From contig NZ_CP128185.1 of NCBI RefSeq assembly GCF_030316135.1, positions 434,001-498,000 on the forward strand: a DNA stretch of 64,000 nucleotides, given 5' to 3'. Origin of the DNA: Aliiglaciecola sp. LCG003. Lineage in GTDB: Bacteria; Pseudomonadota; Gammaproteobacteria; Enterobacterales; Alteromonadaceae. The notes beneath the pieces were generated by a model. The model did not search any database. It was not told the DNA's origin and saw nothing but the letters and a program-made list of their open reading frames with translations. This document shows, in pieces, positions 26,543 to 35,238 of this stretch (positions are counted from its first letter, which is position 1; each line of letters starts with the position of its first letter). Position numbers and translations under genes: made by a program.

Positions 26543-26668
26543 ATGCAGATTTTAAAAAACTTACTAACAATTGTTCGTCAACACAAATATTGTCAAAATT
26601 TACATGAGTGTAACTACATGAATGACTATTATGGGGATCAGATTTGTCAAGTATCTCGAAGGTGCTGA
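26543..26668 (+). CDS. possible small protein, 41 aa
   Basis: ATG at 26543 is preceded by a strong AAGGAG at ideal spacing. It encodes 41 residues with five cysteines, the first in HKYCQNLHEC and the last at the C-terminus (CQVSRRC). A 10-bp inverted repeat follows at 26678. The region is otherwise degenerate (the transposase neighbourhood), so it may be a chance ORF or a remnant. No family is recognised. Confidence 0.3.
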   Translation: MQILKNLLTIVRQHKYCQNLHECNYMNDYYGDQICQVSRRC

Positions 26669-26677
26669 CCGTTAGGG

Positions 26678-26709
26678 TTGGCATAAGGATATAGTTAAGC
26701 TTATGCCAA
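26678..26709. other. 10-bp inverted repeat
   Basis: TTGGCATAAG (26678-26687) and CTTATGCCAA (26700-26709) with a 12-nt loop; no T-run follows. It is 10 bp after the small ORF and about 100 bp from the transposase 3' end; it could be a transcript-end hairpin or part of the mobile element. Confidence 0.4.
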
Positions 26710-26809
26710 TACCTAGATTTTAAATCAACAACTACATATTATAATAAGATAAAAGCATTCACACAGTTGCGGCATAGTTAGGATTCTAATTTTTTTAAAC
26801 CTATTTTTA

Positions 26810-27781
26810 TTAACCAAAATTGAATTTTGGTTGCCAGATTCGCTGTCGTTCTGTGTTGATTTTAAATTTTGATAGTGCCTTTTTGTGACCACCGGCTACA
26901 TATACATTTATTTCAAACTGGCAACTTAGGGATAGCCATGCGTCTTTATCTACTCCCCATTCCCTAAGGATGGAATTTTCATATACTTGAAATTTATCAC
27001 CTTGCTTCTGACTTATATATCGCGCAGTCATTTTGGCAAGCTCTATATAATCTAAAAGCTCTATATTGGGTACATGCGATTGGCTTGAATTTGATGTGTT
27101 ACGAAAAGGCAATAACGATTTGGGTTGTTCATTATAGTTCAAAGAACTAATTCTTTGTTTAATACTAGTATGATCAGATGTTTCTAAGGTGTTGGCAATT
27201 TTTGCTCTAATCGGGTTTAGGTCTACATATACCATGCAAGCAGTCAAGGCACGTTCATCTAGCAGTGCTTGAGATTTAAAACGACCCTCCCAAAAATGGC
27301 CAGTACACTCGTCTTCTAAATTTGCTCGTCTAGCAATAGGTTCGTTTAGTTCTTTCATAAACCAACTTATATCAAAAAGACGTTTCCGGTAGATATTTAT
27401 CGTAGATGCAAGTGAACGTTGTTCGATTTCCGTCAATTGAAGAGAGGTTTCCCAAATCGCCCGTTGGCATAGCAAGGTTCCTTTGTGAAGTTTAAGCCAA
27501 CGTATTGCAACCTCTTCATCTGTCCAATTCGTTGCTTTCTCAAGATCCACCCTAAGCACAACATGAGTATGGTTATGCATGATGGCATAAGCACAAACAT
27601 CAATTGAAAAAATGTCAGCTAGTAGCAATAGGCGATCCTCAACCCACTGCCTTCGATGATCAAATGATTTTCCACTAAGTTTGTCTTCTCCGCACAAAAA
27701 TGCGCGTCTTACACATCTTGATACACAGTGGTAATAGGGTGTGTCAGCTAAGCTTATCTGTCGTTTTCTGGCGATGGGCAT
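26810..27781 (-). CDS. Y1/HUH transposase, REP-associated (RAYT-like)
   Basis: 323 aa from the ATG at 27781 (MPIARKRQISLADTPYYHCV); an earlier in-frame start at 27886 adds an unconserved leader. The IS200-like Y1 fold shows the early YYHCVSRCVRR strand, the metal-binding HUH pair in AIMHNHTHVVLRV (H71, H73) and YVDLNPIRAK near 195. This length and motif set is that of single-copy REP-associated tyrosine transposases rather than IS200 (about 150 aa). Copies of a short repeat flank the gene in inverted orientation: three on the 3' side and one on the 5' side. This is how RAYT genes are normally arranged. Confidence 0.85.
   Translation of the reverse strand: MPIARKRQISLADTPYYHCVSRCVRRAFLCGEDKLSGKSFDHRRQWVEDRLLLLADIFSIDVCAYAIMHNHTHVVLRVDLEKATNWTDEEVAIRWLKLHKGTLLCQRAIWETSLQLTEIEQRSLASTINIYRKRLFDISWFMKELNEPIARRANLEDECTGHFWEGRFKSQALLDERALTACMVYVDLNPIRAKIANTLETSDHTSIKQRISSLNYNEQPKSLLPFRNTSNSSQSHVPNIELLDYIELAKMTARYISQKQGDKFQVYENSILREWGVDKDAWLSLSCQFEINVYVAGGHKKALSKFKINTERQRIWQPKFNFG
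26812..26832. other. perfect palindrome overlapping the transposase stop codon
   Basis: AACCAAAATT-G-AATTTTGGTT covers the last codons and the stop of the transposase gene. No T-run follows on the minus strand, so it is not a textbook terminator. IS200/IS605-type enzymes recognise subterminal hairpins, so this could be part of an element end (inference). Confidence 0.5.
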
Positions 27782-28114
27782 TGATTGTTCTTTAATATTG
27801 ACGTTATTACATATTAGCCGCTTATAAAAATTTAAGGGTCTAGTTTTAAAGTTCGCATGTCTGCCCGAAAAGATAGCTAAAGACAACTAGAAAGCATTTG
27901 TGTCTGTCCAAATAGTAATCCCAACTTTAAATAGGAAGCTAGTATTTTGAATTACAAAATTTTTTATTTAATTTGAAATTATATACATTTGTGTTTTTTA
28001 ATTATAATTTTTTTATAATTATTACAGTATCTTGCACTATTTATTTATAAAATGACTTTATTTATTTTTATTTTGGTGTGCAAGTGTGCTCTGAAATTTC
28101 AGTTGGTTGAGTAT
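27782..28114. other. AT-rich gap upstream of the transposase
   Basis: No gene is supported here. It contains one repeat copy at 27901 and then about 150 bp of very A/T-rich sequence that may hold promoters for the divergent transposase and oxidoreductase genes. Confidence 0.5.
27901..27915 (+). repeat. single TGTCTGTCCAAATAG repeat copy upstream of the transposase
   Basis: TGTCTGTCCAAATAG differs from the dispersed TGCCTGTCCAAATAG unit by one base. It is in the opposite orientation to the three copies at 26253-26320, so the transposase is bracketed by inverted copies about 1.6 kb apart. Confidence 0.75.
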
Positions 28115-28669
28115 ATGCGTGTAAAGAGTTTTAATTTGAATTCATTGTGGCAATATTTTTGTATGATGGTAGGTAATCAACCTAAGTTGGCGCAATACTT
28201 CGAGCCGATCATTAAAGTGATATCACCCTCTTACCATGGGGGATTAACAACCTGCAGAGTTATTTCCGTCACACCAAGCGGTAATCAAATGCTGACTTTA
28301 AATCTGAAAATGTCCTGTCGTTGGAAAGGATTTACACCGGGGCAATATGTTCAAGTCACATTGCAAAAAGACGGGCGGTATATTCGACGACCATTTAGTA
28401 TAAGTTCTGGTTTGCCGTTATGGACAAACAAGCGCCAGATTCAGATAAGTTGCAAAATTAATAGCGATGGGCAGCTCACTCCTCACTTAACCCATTTGCT
28501 CAAAGGGGACTTCTTGCATGTAAGCCAAGCGCGGGGTGAATTTTTAAGTAGAGTTGGGGATCTCTCGATTTTATTGGTGGCTGCGGGATCAGGTATTACC
28601 CCACTACGCTCTTATTTGCAAAGTAGATATTCCGAGGAATACCAAGACAGTCAGGATTCTTTTCCATAG
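28115..28669 (+). pseudogene. flavin/NAD(P) oxidoreductase truncated in the NAD domain
   Basis: 184 aa from the ATG at 28115. It has the FAD-binding barrel of the ferredoxin-reductase fold: FTPGQYVQVTL, the FAD motif RRPFSISSG and the first nucleotide-binding strand with LLVAAGSGITPLRSYL. It then ends after about 20 unrelated residues. Relatives continue for another 150 or more residues with the rest of the NAD domain and usually a C-terminal 2Fe-2S ferredoxin. The break is about 60 bp before a cluster of the dispersed repeat, so repeat-associated deletion is likely. The remaining fragment cannot bind NAD(P)H fully. Confidence 0.75.
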
Positions 28670-28725
28670 TATTGTTTTCCAATCTTCGTCCATAGATCTT
28701 TAGAAAGAAGAACGAGCTAGAGTTA

Positions 28726-28800
28726 TGCCTGTCCAAATTTGCGACCTCAGTATGATGCCTGTCCAAATTTGATATGATGCCTGATATGATACCTGTCCTT
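28726..28800 (+). repeat. TGCCTGTCCAAA repeat cluster
   Basis: Exact copies of TGCCTGTCCAAA at 28726-28737 and 28756-28767 (30 bp apart), both followed by TTTG, and a partial copy (ACCTGTCC) near 28791. They fill the gap between the truncated oxidoreductase and the convergent VOC gene. Confidence 0.8.
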
Positions 28801-28811
28801 GCTATAGAAGA

Positions 28812-29201
28812 CTACGCCTCATACACTTCTAAGGGGAGCCCATCAGGATCCGTAAAAAAGTTAAATGCCTTGCCAGTATATGCATCTATCCTAATCTTTT
28901 CGGTTGGCACTCCTTCTTGTTCTAGGAACTTACAGAAATCTTCCACCGACTCAACTTTAAACGCCAAATGACGCAGACCTCTAGCCTCTGGATTAGAAGG
29001 TCTCGGCGGAGGCGAAGGAAAAGAAAAAAGTTCAATTTGACTACCATCTGAAAGAGCCAAATCTAGCTTGTAAGACTCTCGCTCTTCTCGGTAGTGTTCT
29101 GCAAGCACTGAAAAACCCAGAATATCAACATAGAATGTTTTTGAACGCAGGTAATCTGAACAAATTATTGCCACATGATGAAAACCTTTAAGTTGGGACA
29201 T
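28812..29201 (-). CDS. VOC family protein (GloA2/YaeR-like)
   Basis: 129 aa, one vicinal-oxygen-chelate module pair. Metal ligand His is in GFHHVAIICSD. The central block LRHLAFKVESVEDFCKFL and Glu in DPDGLPLEVYEA complete the site. The pattern is that of the YaeR/GloA2 subgroup, whose substrate is uncertain, rather than glyoxalase I itself. The start has AAGGAG upstream. Its 3' end faces the repeat cluster. Confidence 0.85.
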   Translation of the reverse strand: MSQLKGFHHVAIICSDYLRSKTFYVDILGFSVLAEHYREERESYKLDLALSDGSQIELFSFPSPPPRPSNPEARGLRHLAFKVESVEDFCKFLEQEGVPTEKIRIDAYTGKAFNFFTDPDGLPLEVYEA

Positions 29202-29221
29202 GTCCGGACTCCTTGGATATA

Positions 29222-31339
29222 TTATGGATAACTTATATTTTTTTCATTTTGAACAGCTTGCTGATCTGTTGGCAGCACAAATTCAGTAGTCTTGGTGTTA
29301 CCCTGCGGATCTTCAAGGGTCACGCGAATAGATGGTGGACTATATAAATCAATTAATTCTTCTGTTACAACTGCGCTGTATGGAGGAGCAGAATCAGTTG
29401 CTACTAAATAATATTGACCTTTTTGATTCTTTATTTCGGTTCTTATTTCAAACAAAGGAATTATTAAACTACTGGCATCTGCTAGTGAGTAGTCAAAACG
29501 TATTCGTCCACTTTGACGCTCAAACCCTGAGAAAAGTATTGTTGAACTCTGACTTTGGCGCATTGCGGTTTTAGCTTTGTGAACTGAATAGCTCAGTGGA
29601 GGCAATGATATTGTTATCATTCCATCATGCACTCGTAACTTTTTGTCTCCGGCTAACCACTGATAATCATCAGCAGTTGCGCCTATTGTAAAAGTCTGTG
29701 TTTCTGGACTGGGGTTAAATGCAAGGAGATATTCAAAGGGAGCAGATTTATCTACCCGAGATATAGCGAAAGCATTGCTCGAAGAGTTAAAATAGCGATT
29801 GAAGGTAGTTCCGCGTCTTAGTGCCTTGTGTTGCATCCGAAGTTGCGCTAATTCACGTAATGCAATATAGATTGGATGGGTTTGATCGAAGTTGTTTTCA
29901 GCAGTGGTGCTATGTGTTCCAATCAGATTATTGTCGTTATATTCATCTACCTGGGATGGGAACATATCTTCCCGTGATGCTATATCACCTCCATCCCCTG
30001 TAAACCCTTGCTCGTCTCCGTAATAAATTACTGGTACGCCGCGGGAAAGGTACATAAAAGCATGGGATAAGATACTTCGTTTTAATTTTTCGCTATCGCT
30101 TTGCGCCAGACCAGCATCTTCAATGAAAAAACCAGCACGGCCCATATCGTGGTTGCCTAAGAAATTCATTAATAGGTTAGCGTGACTATCTTGATCGCTA
30201 TAGTAATCATCGTTTTCAAAAAGTTGTGCAATTACACTAGAAGACTTACCACGGTAAAATACATCAGCCGCGGCACTTTGAAAGCCAAAATCAAGTACCG
30301 AGGGCATTTTCCCCAATGTGGTGTAGCTGCTGAGAACTCGCGGGTCGCCACTGTACACTTCCCCAAAAATATGAAAATTAGGGATGCCTTGAGATTTGGC
30401 ATGCTCAACTATTGTTGGGCTAAATTGCGACCAAAAAATCATATCAACATGTTTGACGGTATCAATGCGAAACCCATCTGGTTTAAATTCAGTGATTAGG
30501 TTTTGATAAATCTCGGTCATCCCTGAGATAACTTCTGGGAGACGAGTGTTTAAATCATCAAGTCCAACAAAATCGCCATTTACAGCGCTTTCACCTTGCC
30601 AGAAGCTATCCCCTTGATTGTTATAAAATTTAGGGTCATTTAGCCAATTAGGGACTTTTAAATTTTTAGTGCCAACGGGTAGGAAAGGGGTGTACTTATT
30701 ATTATTGGCAACTTGTTGTTTTGTTTTATATGGGCAGGTATTTTCATTTTGAAAGTTGCCCTCTGGGTCATGACATTCCTCATATTTGATAACATCAGCG
30801 GTATGGTTGGTAATAATATCAAAAAAGACTTTTATCCCTTTTCTGTGTGCAGCATTAATTAAACTTTTTAAGTCATCATTGCTACCAAAATGCGGATCAA
30901 TTTGAGTGAAGTCTATTATCCAATATCCATGATGAGCATAGCCTCCAGCCTGAATAGCCTTATTACGCAGAATTGGGGTCATCCATATTGCACTGACACC
31001 TAAATTTTTCAGATAATCGAGCTTTTGCTCCAATCCTTGAATATCGCCACCGTGAAATCCGAACGGACTGTCAGCAATAAATCCACCTCGTGAAATTTCA
31101 ACTGAAGAGGAACCGTTGTCATTGGCGGGATTACCATTATTAAATCTATCTGGCATAACAAAATAAAAAATATCATCTTGTACATTACGATTGAGATAGT
31201 CGTCATATATCGGAGGAAATATTAATGCAGAAGTTTTTGGGGTTGTCTCCGGAACATCGTCAACAACGGGTTTATCTACACATCCTAACAACAATACGGA
31301 GGTCGAAAGCAGTAAGAAGAGCTTTATAAATTTTATCAT
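29222..31339 (-). CDS. GH13 alpha-amylase family lipoprotein
   Basis: 705 aa. Signal peptide with lipobox LLLGCVDK, so it is anchored in a membrane, facing the periplasm or outside. The GH13 barrel has region I DIITNHTADV, region II GFRIDTVKHVD (nucleophile Asp), region III FGEVYSGD (acid Glu) and region IV FLGNHDMGR. A C-terminal beta region (about 530-705) with an all-beta domain and SVHKAKT-type segment follows. It likely cleaves alpha-glucans outside the cytoplasm. It is separate from the amylosucrase at 20.7 kb. Downstream is the VOC gene, 20 bp away. Confidence 0.88.
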   Translation of the reverse strand: MIKFIKLFLLLSTSVLLLGCVDKPVVDDVPETTPKTSALIFPPIYDDYLNRNVQDDIFYFVMPDRFNNGNPANDNGSSSVEISRGGFIADSPFGFHGGDIQGLEQKLDYLKNLGVSAIWMTPILRNKAIQAGGYAHHGYWIIDFTQIDPHFGSNDDLKSLINAAHRKGIKVFFDIITNHTADVIKYEECHDPEGNFQNENTCPYKTKQQVANNNKYTPFLPVGTKNLKVPNWLNDPKFYNNQGDSFWQGESAVNGDFVGLDDLNTRLPEVISGMTEIYQNLITEFKPDGFRIDTVKHVDMIFWSQFSPTIVEHAKSQGIPNFHIFGEVYSGDPRVLSSYTTLGKMPSVLDFGFQSAAADVFYRGKSSSVIAQLFENDDYYSDQDSHANLLMNFLGNHDMGRAGFFIEDAGLAQSDSEKLKRSILSHAFMYLSRGVPVIYYGDEQGFTGDGGDIASREDMFPSQVDEYNDNNLIGTHSTTAENNFDQTHPIYIALRELAQLRMQHKALRRGTTFNRYFNSSSNAFAISRVDKSAPFEYLLAFNPSPETQTFTIGATADDYQWLAGDKKLRVHDGMITISLPPLSYSVHKAKTAMRQSQSSTILFSGFERQSGRIRFDYSLADASSLIIPLFEIRTEIKNQKGQYYLVATDSAPPYSAVVTEELIDLYSPPSIRVTLEDPQGNTKTTEFVLPTDQQAVQNEKNISYP

Positions 31340-31360
31340 CTAAAGTTTACCTTTTATGCC

Positions 31361-32332
31361 TTAGGGAAGCTCTTGGCCGCGAGCGGTAACATAAAGTGAA
31401 TACCAATGTTCGCGGGTAAGGTTTACATTCAACGCCTTAACACTATCGGCTATTCGCTGAATATTGGTGGAGCCTATAACAGGTTGAATTCCCGCCGGAT
31501 GGCGCATCAAGAAAGCCAACAGAATAGCTTCTCTGCTGGTTTGATATTCGGCTGCAAGTTTGCTCACTAAAACAGCGGTTTGTTTTACGAGCTCTGCTTG
31601 TCCGCTCAGTTGTCTACCTGAAAGCATTCCTTGGCATAAGCTACCCCAAGCCTGAATCTGTACGTTATTCATACGACAATATTCGACCGTTCCTGAACCA
31701 AAATTTAAATCCTTTCCTGATGAATTATTAACCAAAACAACATCATCTAAATAATTGAGGTGAGTTAAATGCATCTCAATTTGGTTAACCACAAGTGGCA
31801 TGTCCAGGTAGTGTTGTAAAAAGTGCATTTGTTGTTGATTGGTGTTTGACAAACCGAAATGCTTCACCTTGCCGCTGTCTTTTAGGCGTGAGAAGGCATC
31901 TGCAACTTCCTCAGGCTCCATTAACGGATCAGGCCGATGCAGTAACAATATATCGATAAAATCTGTATTTAAGCGCTGCAAAATATCGTCTACAGAGTTT
32001 AAAATATGCTGTTTAGAATGATCAAATCGTTTAGGCCCGAATTGATCTTCAAGTCTAATTCCACATTTCGACTGTAAAATAATTTGTTCTCTAAGTCCTT
32101 GTCTATCTTTTAATACTTGACCAAACACTTGTTCAGCCTTGCCCAAGGTATAGATATCAGCATGGTCGAAGAAGTTAATGCCAGCATCTAGTGCAGCATC
32201 TACAATATTGTGCGCCTGTGCTACATGTTCAGGTTGATATGGAGATTGATCCCATCCACCGCCAAGCCCCATGCATCCATAAGCGATGGGTCGAGCACCT
32301 GGAAAGTAGTTATGAAGTGGTAACTTTGTCAT
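31361..32332 (-). CDS. aldo/keto reductase (YdhF-like)
   Basis: 323 aa TIM barrel. Catalytic tetrad elements are visible: Asp/Tyr in NFFDHADIYTLGKAEQ, Lys in ILQSKCGI and His in LLLHRPDPLM. NADPH-binding residues lie in VIGSTNIQRI near the C-terminus. The QAWGSLCQGMLSG segment is typical of the YdhF group. The physiological substrate is unknown. It lies upstream of the GH13 lipoprotein gene in the same direction (21 bp gap), so the three genes may be one unit. Confidence 0.88.
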   Translation of the reverse strand: MTKLPLHNYFPGARPIAYGCMGLGGGWDQSPYQPEHVAQAHNIVDAALDAGINFFDHADIYTLGKAEQVFGQVLKDRQGLREQIILQSKCGIRLEDQFGPKRFDHSKQHILNSVDDILQRLNTDFIDILLLHRPDPLMEPEEVADAFSRLKDSGKVKHFGLSNTNQQQMHFLQHYLDMPLVVNQIEMHLTHLNYLDDVVLVNNSSGKDLNFGSGTVEYCRMNNVQIQAWGSLCQGMLSGRQLSGQAELVKQTAVLVSKLAAEYQTSREAILLAFLMRHPAGIQPVIGSTNIQRIADSVKALNVNLTREHWYSLYVTARGQELP

Positions 32333-32480
32333 TTTGATTCTTATTGAACAGCAAGATAATTTATTCTAGTGATTTTCAAAAAAGAATACAGTGAATACGT
32401 ATGCTAAAGGATTAATTAGTATTTGGAGCACGTATGTGAATTGATCGTAAGTGGCATGTACTTGTATGAGTATAAGAACA

Positions 32481-32680
32481 TACCTGTTCAAATTAACCAG
32501 GGTAAAAACATGCCTGTCCAAATTAGCCAGCGTAAAGGGGAGTGGATAACCTGAATGCAACATGAAAAAAGTGGATGTCCAAATAGGGGGAAAAGTTGGG
32601 TGTCCAATTAAACAGGTAAATGTGCCTGTCCAAATAAGGAGGTGCCTGTCCAAATAAGGAGGTGCCTGTCCAAATAAGGA
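32481..32680 (+). repeat. repeat cluster including a 20-bp tandem array
   Basis: Degenerate copies at 32481 (TACCTGTTCAAATTA), 32511 (TGCCTGTCCAAATTA) and 32573 (GGATGTCCAAATAG) lead into a tandem array. GTGCCTGTCCAAATAAGGA recurs at exact 20-bp period, with cores at 32623-32634, 32643-32654 and 32663-32674. It occupies the gap between the aldo/keto reductase start and cydB stop. Confidence 0.9.
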
Positions 32681-32703
32681 GGTGCGCCGATTATATTGAA
32701 AGC

Positions 32704-32750
32704 AAAAAACTGAATTTAGGCCAAGGGAGTTGGCCTGTATTCAGTTTTTA
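32704..32750. terminator. bidirectional terminator after cydB
   Basis: AAAAACTGAAT (32705-32715) pairs with ATTCAGTTTTT (32739-32749), and inside it AGGCCAA pairs with TTGGCCT around a GGGAG loop. A-run and T-run flank it, so it works on both strands. Confidence 0.8.
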
Positions 32751-32831
32751 AAATAATCGACTCTCTAAACTGCGCTTAAACCCATGGCGCAGTTAATATC
32801 ATAGGCAGCCAACAGGATTTTTTATTTGACA

Positions 32832-33830
32832 TCAATAGTATTCTAAATCGCGTACTTTGCCCCAAAAAACGCGATATGAAAAAAGCGTATATGCGAAAAT
32901 GCAGGGGATGACGATAATCGCACCGTAAAAAATCACCCGCAAGGATTCAGGTGCACTGGCTGCTTGCCATACCGTCATTTTGCCGGGCACTACATAGGGA
33001 TAAAAACTTAAGGCAAAGCCAGCAAAGCTGAACGTAAAAATACAAGCACACAAAACAAAGGGTAACCAACAGCCTTCATCATTTTTCATTGGTAAACGTT
33101 GCAATACTTGAAAGCCAATAGCAAAAAAACCAAAGCACAGTGCTGGGACCATGACAATTAAATAGGCCCATGGCAATTGTGTCCAACGCTGCAATACAAA
33201 ATCATTAATTAACGGATTGATAACGCACACTGCCAAAATACCCACAAAGGTTATGTAACCTGCCTTACGCGCCCAACCTATGGCTTTAAGCTGTAACTCA
33301 TCTTCAGTCTTCATGATTAACCAACATGCACCAATTAAGGCGTAAGCCATGGTAACGCCAACTGCACTGAGGACACTAAAAGCAATAGCACTAAAGGTAT
33401 TTTCAAAGCCCATCACGAACATGCCAAGCATATAGCCTTGAGACATTGCTGAGATAAGTGATCCAAGTTTGAAGGTTATATCCCATTTATCTTTATGCTG
33501 CTCTATAACTTTGGCGCGAAAATCGAAAGATACTCCACGCATAATGAGCCCAATTAGCAAAATCGCAGCAGGCATATATAGGGCCTTCAATATCACATTG
33601 TGGGCACTAGGAAACGCAACCAACAGTAACCCAATAGCGAGCACTAGCCAGGTTTCATTGGCATCCCAGAAAGGGCCAATCGAAGCAATCATTTTGTCTC
33701 GGTGAGTAGGGTTATCCATTGGCAATAACAAGCCAACACCCAAATCATACCCATCCAAAATTGCATATACCAAGACCGAGAAGGCCATTAAACCAGCGAA
33801 AATAATAGGTAGTTGACTGTCGATGATCAT
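32832..33830 (-). CDS. cydB: cytochrome bd ubiquinol oxidase subunit II
   Basis: 332 aa with eight or nine TM segments. N-terminal FSVLVYAILDGYDLGVGLL with its conserved Asp pair and the WDANETWLVLAIG motif are diagnostic of CydB. It pairs with CydA, encoded just upstream with a 4-bp overlap (ATGA). No CydX-type small ORF was seen after it. It is part of a quinol oxidase that reduces O2 without proton pumping; the subunit-I features place it in the CIO-like (short Q-loop) class. Confidence 0.95.
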   Translation of the reverse strand: MIIDSQLPIIFAGLMAFSVLVYAILDGYDLGVGLLLPMDNPTHRDKMIASIGPFWDANETWLVLAIGLLLVAFPSAHNVILKALYMPAAILLIGLIMRGVSFDFRAKVIEQHKDKWDITFKLGSLISAMSQGYMLGMFVMGFENTFSAIAFSVLSAVGVTMAYALIGACWLIMKTEDELQLKAIGWARKAGYITFVGILAVCVINPLINDFVLQRWTQLPWAYLIVMVPALCFGFFAIGFQVLQRLPMKNDEGCWLPFVLCACIFTFSFAGFALSFYPYVVPGKMTVWQAASAPESLRVIFYGAIIVIPCIFAYTLFSYRVFWGKVRDLEYY

Positions 33831-35188
33831 GCGGTTTTCTCCGGTTTTGAAGATGTTCTTGCAGATAGCTCAGACAAACTATACTCCTCAATAAGTACAG
33901 ACTTACGTGCCATAAAAAATAAGGTCTTGATATAAGCTACTAGCAATAAGCCATACACTAATAAATACATCGCGAGACTAGTGGCGACATTACCAGGTGC
34001 AATATCGGTGACTGCCTGACTGGTGGTTAGTATCCCGCTCACTAAGTAAGGTTGACGGCCTATTTCTGTAACGTACCATCCTGCCAAGGTAGCAACCCAA
34101 CCAGAAAAAGTCATACCAATTAGCAGTCTCAACATAAATTTGGGCAGCTTATTATTGCGCCACAACAAAAAGCTGGCTAACCAAGAGCTTGCTAACATCA
34201 GCATGCCAAGGCCCACCATTATCCGAAACGCGTAAAAAACCGGTTTTACAGGAGGATGATTTTGTTCAAACTCATTCAACCCTTTGATCGTGCCATTAGG
34301 ATCATGAGTCAGTATGAAGCTAGCTAAATTAGGTATCCCAATTTCATAATGATTGGTGCGCAAGTTTTCATCAGGAACAGCAAACAATAATAGAGGGGCA
34401 CCATCAGTTGTGTCCCAAACCCCTTCCATAGCGGCGACTTTTTGAGGTTGATGTTCGAAAGTATTTAAGCCGTGAAGATCCCCCATGAATATTTGCAACG
34501 GCATTAATATTGCTGCTAGAAATACCCCAGTTCGTAGCGCTACGTTCGGAGCCTTTTTATTGTCACCACGATGGATTCTATAGGCAGATAACCCTGCCAC
34601 CAAGAAACATGCTGTTAAACCTGAGGCGAGCAGCATATGTCCTAATCTGTATGGGAAAGACGGATTGAATACAATAGCGAACCAGTCAACAGCATGAGCA
34701 ACGCCATCGCGCATTTCAAAACCTGCAGGAGTGTGCATCCAAGAATTGAGTGACAATATCCAAAAGGCTGATAAGGAAGTACCTATAGCGACGATTAATG
34801 TAGCGAGGGTATGAACCCATGGCGGTACTCGATTGATACCAAACAGGACTATACCCAAAAAGGTCGCTTCTAGAAAAAATGCTGTCAGCACTTCATAGGC
34901 TAAAAGCGGGCCAGCTATATTGCCGACAGTTTTCATAAAACCTGGCCAATTTGTGCCAAATTGAAATGACATAGTAATGCCACTGACTACACCCAATGCG
35001 AAGGTCAGGGCAAATACTTTTACCCAGAAACGATAGATTCGCATCCAAACTGGATGCTTTGAAATATGGAAGCGGACTTTGAAATAGAATAACAACCAAC
35101 ACATTGCGATAGTAATGGTTGGAAATAAAATATGAAAACTGATATTCGCAGCAAATTGGATGCGTGAAAGTAACATTACGTCGGCCAT
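33827..35188 (-). CDS. cydA: cytochrome bd ubiquinol oxidase subunit I
   Basis: 453 aa. Heme-ligand His is in RIQFAANISFHILFPT, with GVVSGITMSFQFGTNWPGF and the GWYVTEIGRQPYLVSGIL motif. E. coli CydA has a much longer Q loop; here the Q loop is short, so this belongs with the cyanide-insensitive (CIO) type. The Trp after GRQP in many members is Tyr here. It is cotranscribed with cydB and preceded 50 bp upstream by a GbsR-family regulator gene in the same direction. Confidence 0.95.
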   Translation of the reverse strand: MADVMLLSRIQFAANISFHILFPTITIAMCWLLFYFKVRFHISKHPVWMRIYRFWVKVFALTFALGVVSGITMSFQFGTNWPGFMKTVGNIAGPLLAYEVLTAFFLEATFLGIVLFGINRVPPWVHTLATLIVAIGTSLSAFWILSLNSWMHTPAGFEMRDGVAHAVDWFAIVFNPSFPYRLGHMLLASGLTACFLVAGLSAYRIHRGDNKKAPNVALRTGVFLAAILMPLQIFMGDLHGLNTFEHQPQKVAAMEGVWDTTDGAPLLLFAVPDENLRTNHYEIGIPNLASFILTHDPNGTIKGLNEFEQNHPPVKPVFYAFRIMVGLGMLMLASSWLASFLLWRNNKLPKFMLRLLIGMTFSGWVATLAGWYVTEIGRQPYLVSGILTTSQAVTDIAPGNVATSLAMYLLVYGLLLVAYIKTLFFMARKSVLIEEYSLSELSARTSSKPEKTA

Positions 35189-35238
35189 GAGGTGCTCCGG
35201 ATGACGAGTGTGAACAACATTAATGACATAGGATTAAT

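Noticed and set aside
28115-28669. Treating the oxidoreductase as a complete short enzyme
   Set aside because: The NAD(P) domain breaks off after its first strand, so it cannot be complete.
32366-32653. 95-aa minus-strand ORF over the 32.5-kb repeat cluster
   Set aside because: Its sequence is made mostly of translated repeats (repeating WTGTF/LDRH-type segments), with no ribosome-binding site or family.
32621-32680. Possible CRISPR array
   Set aside because: The 20-bp units are back-to-back with no variable spacers, and no cas genes are nearby.
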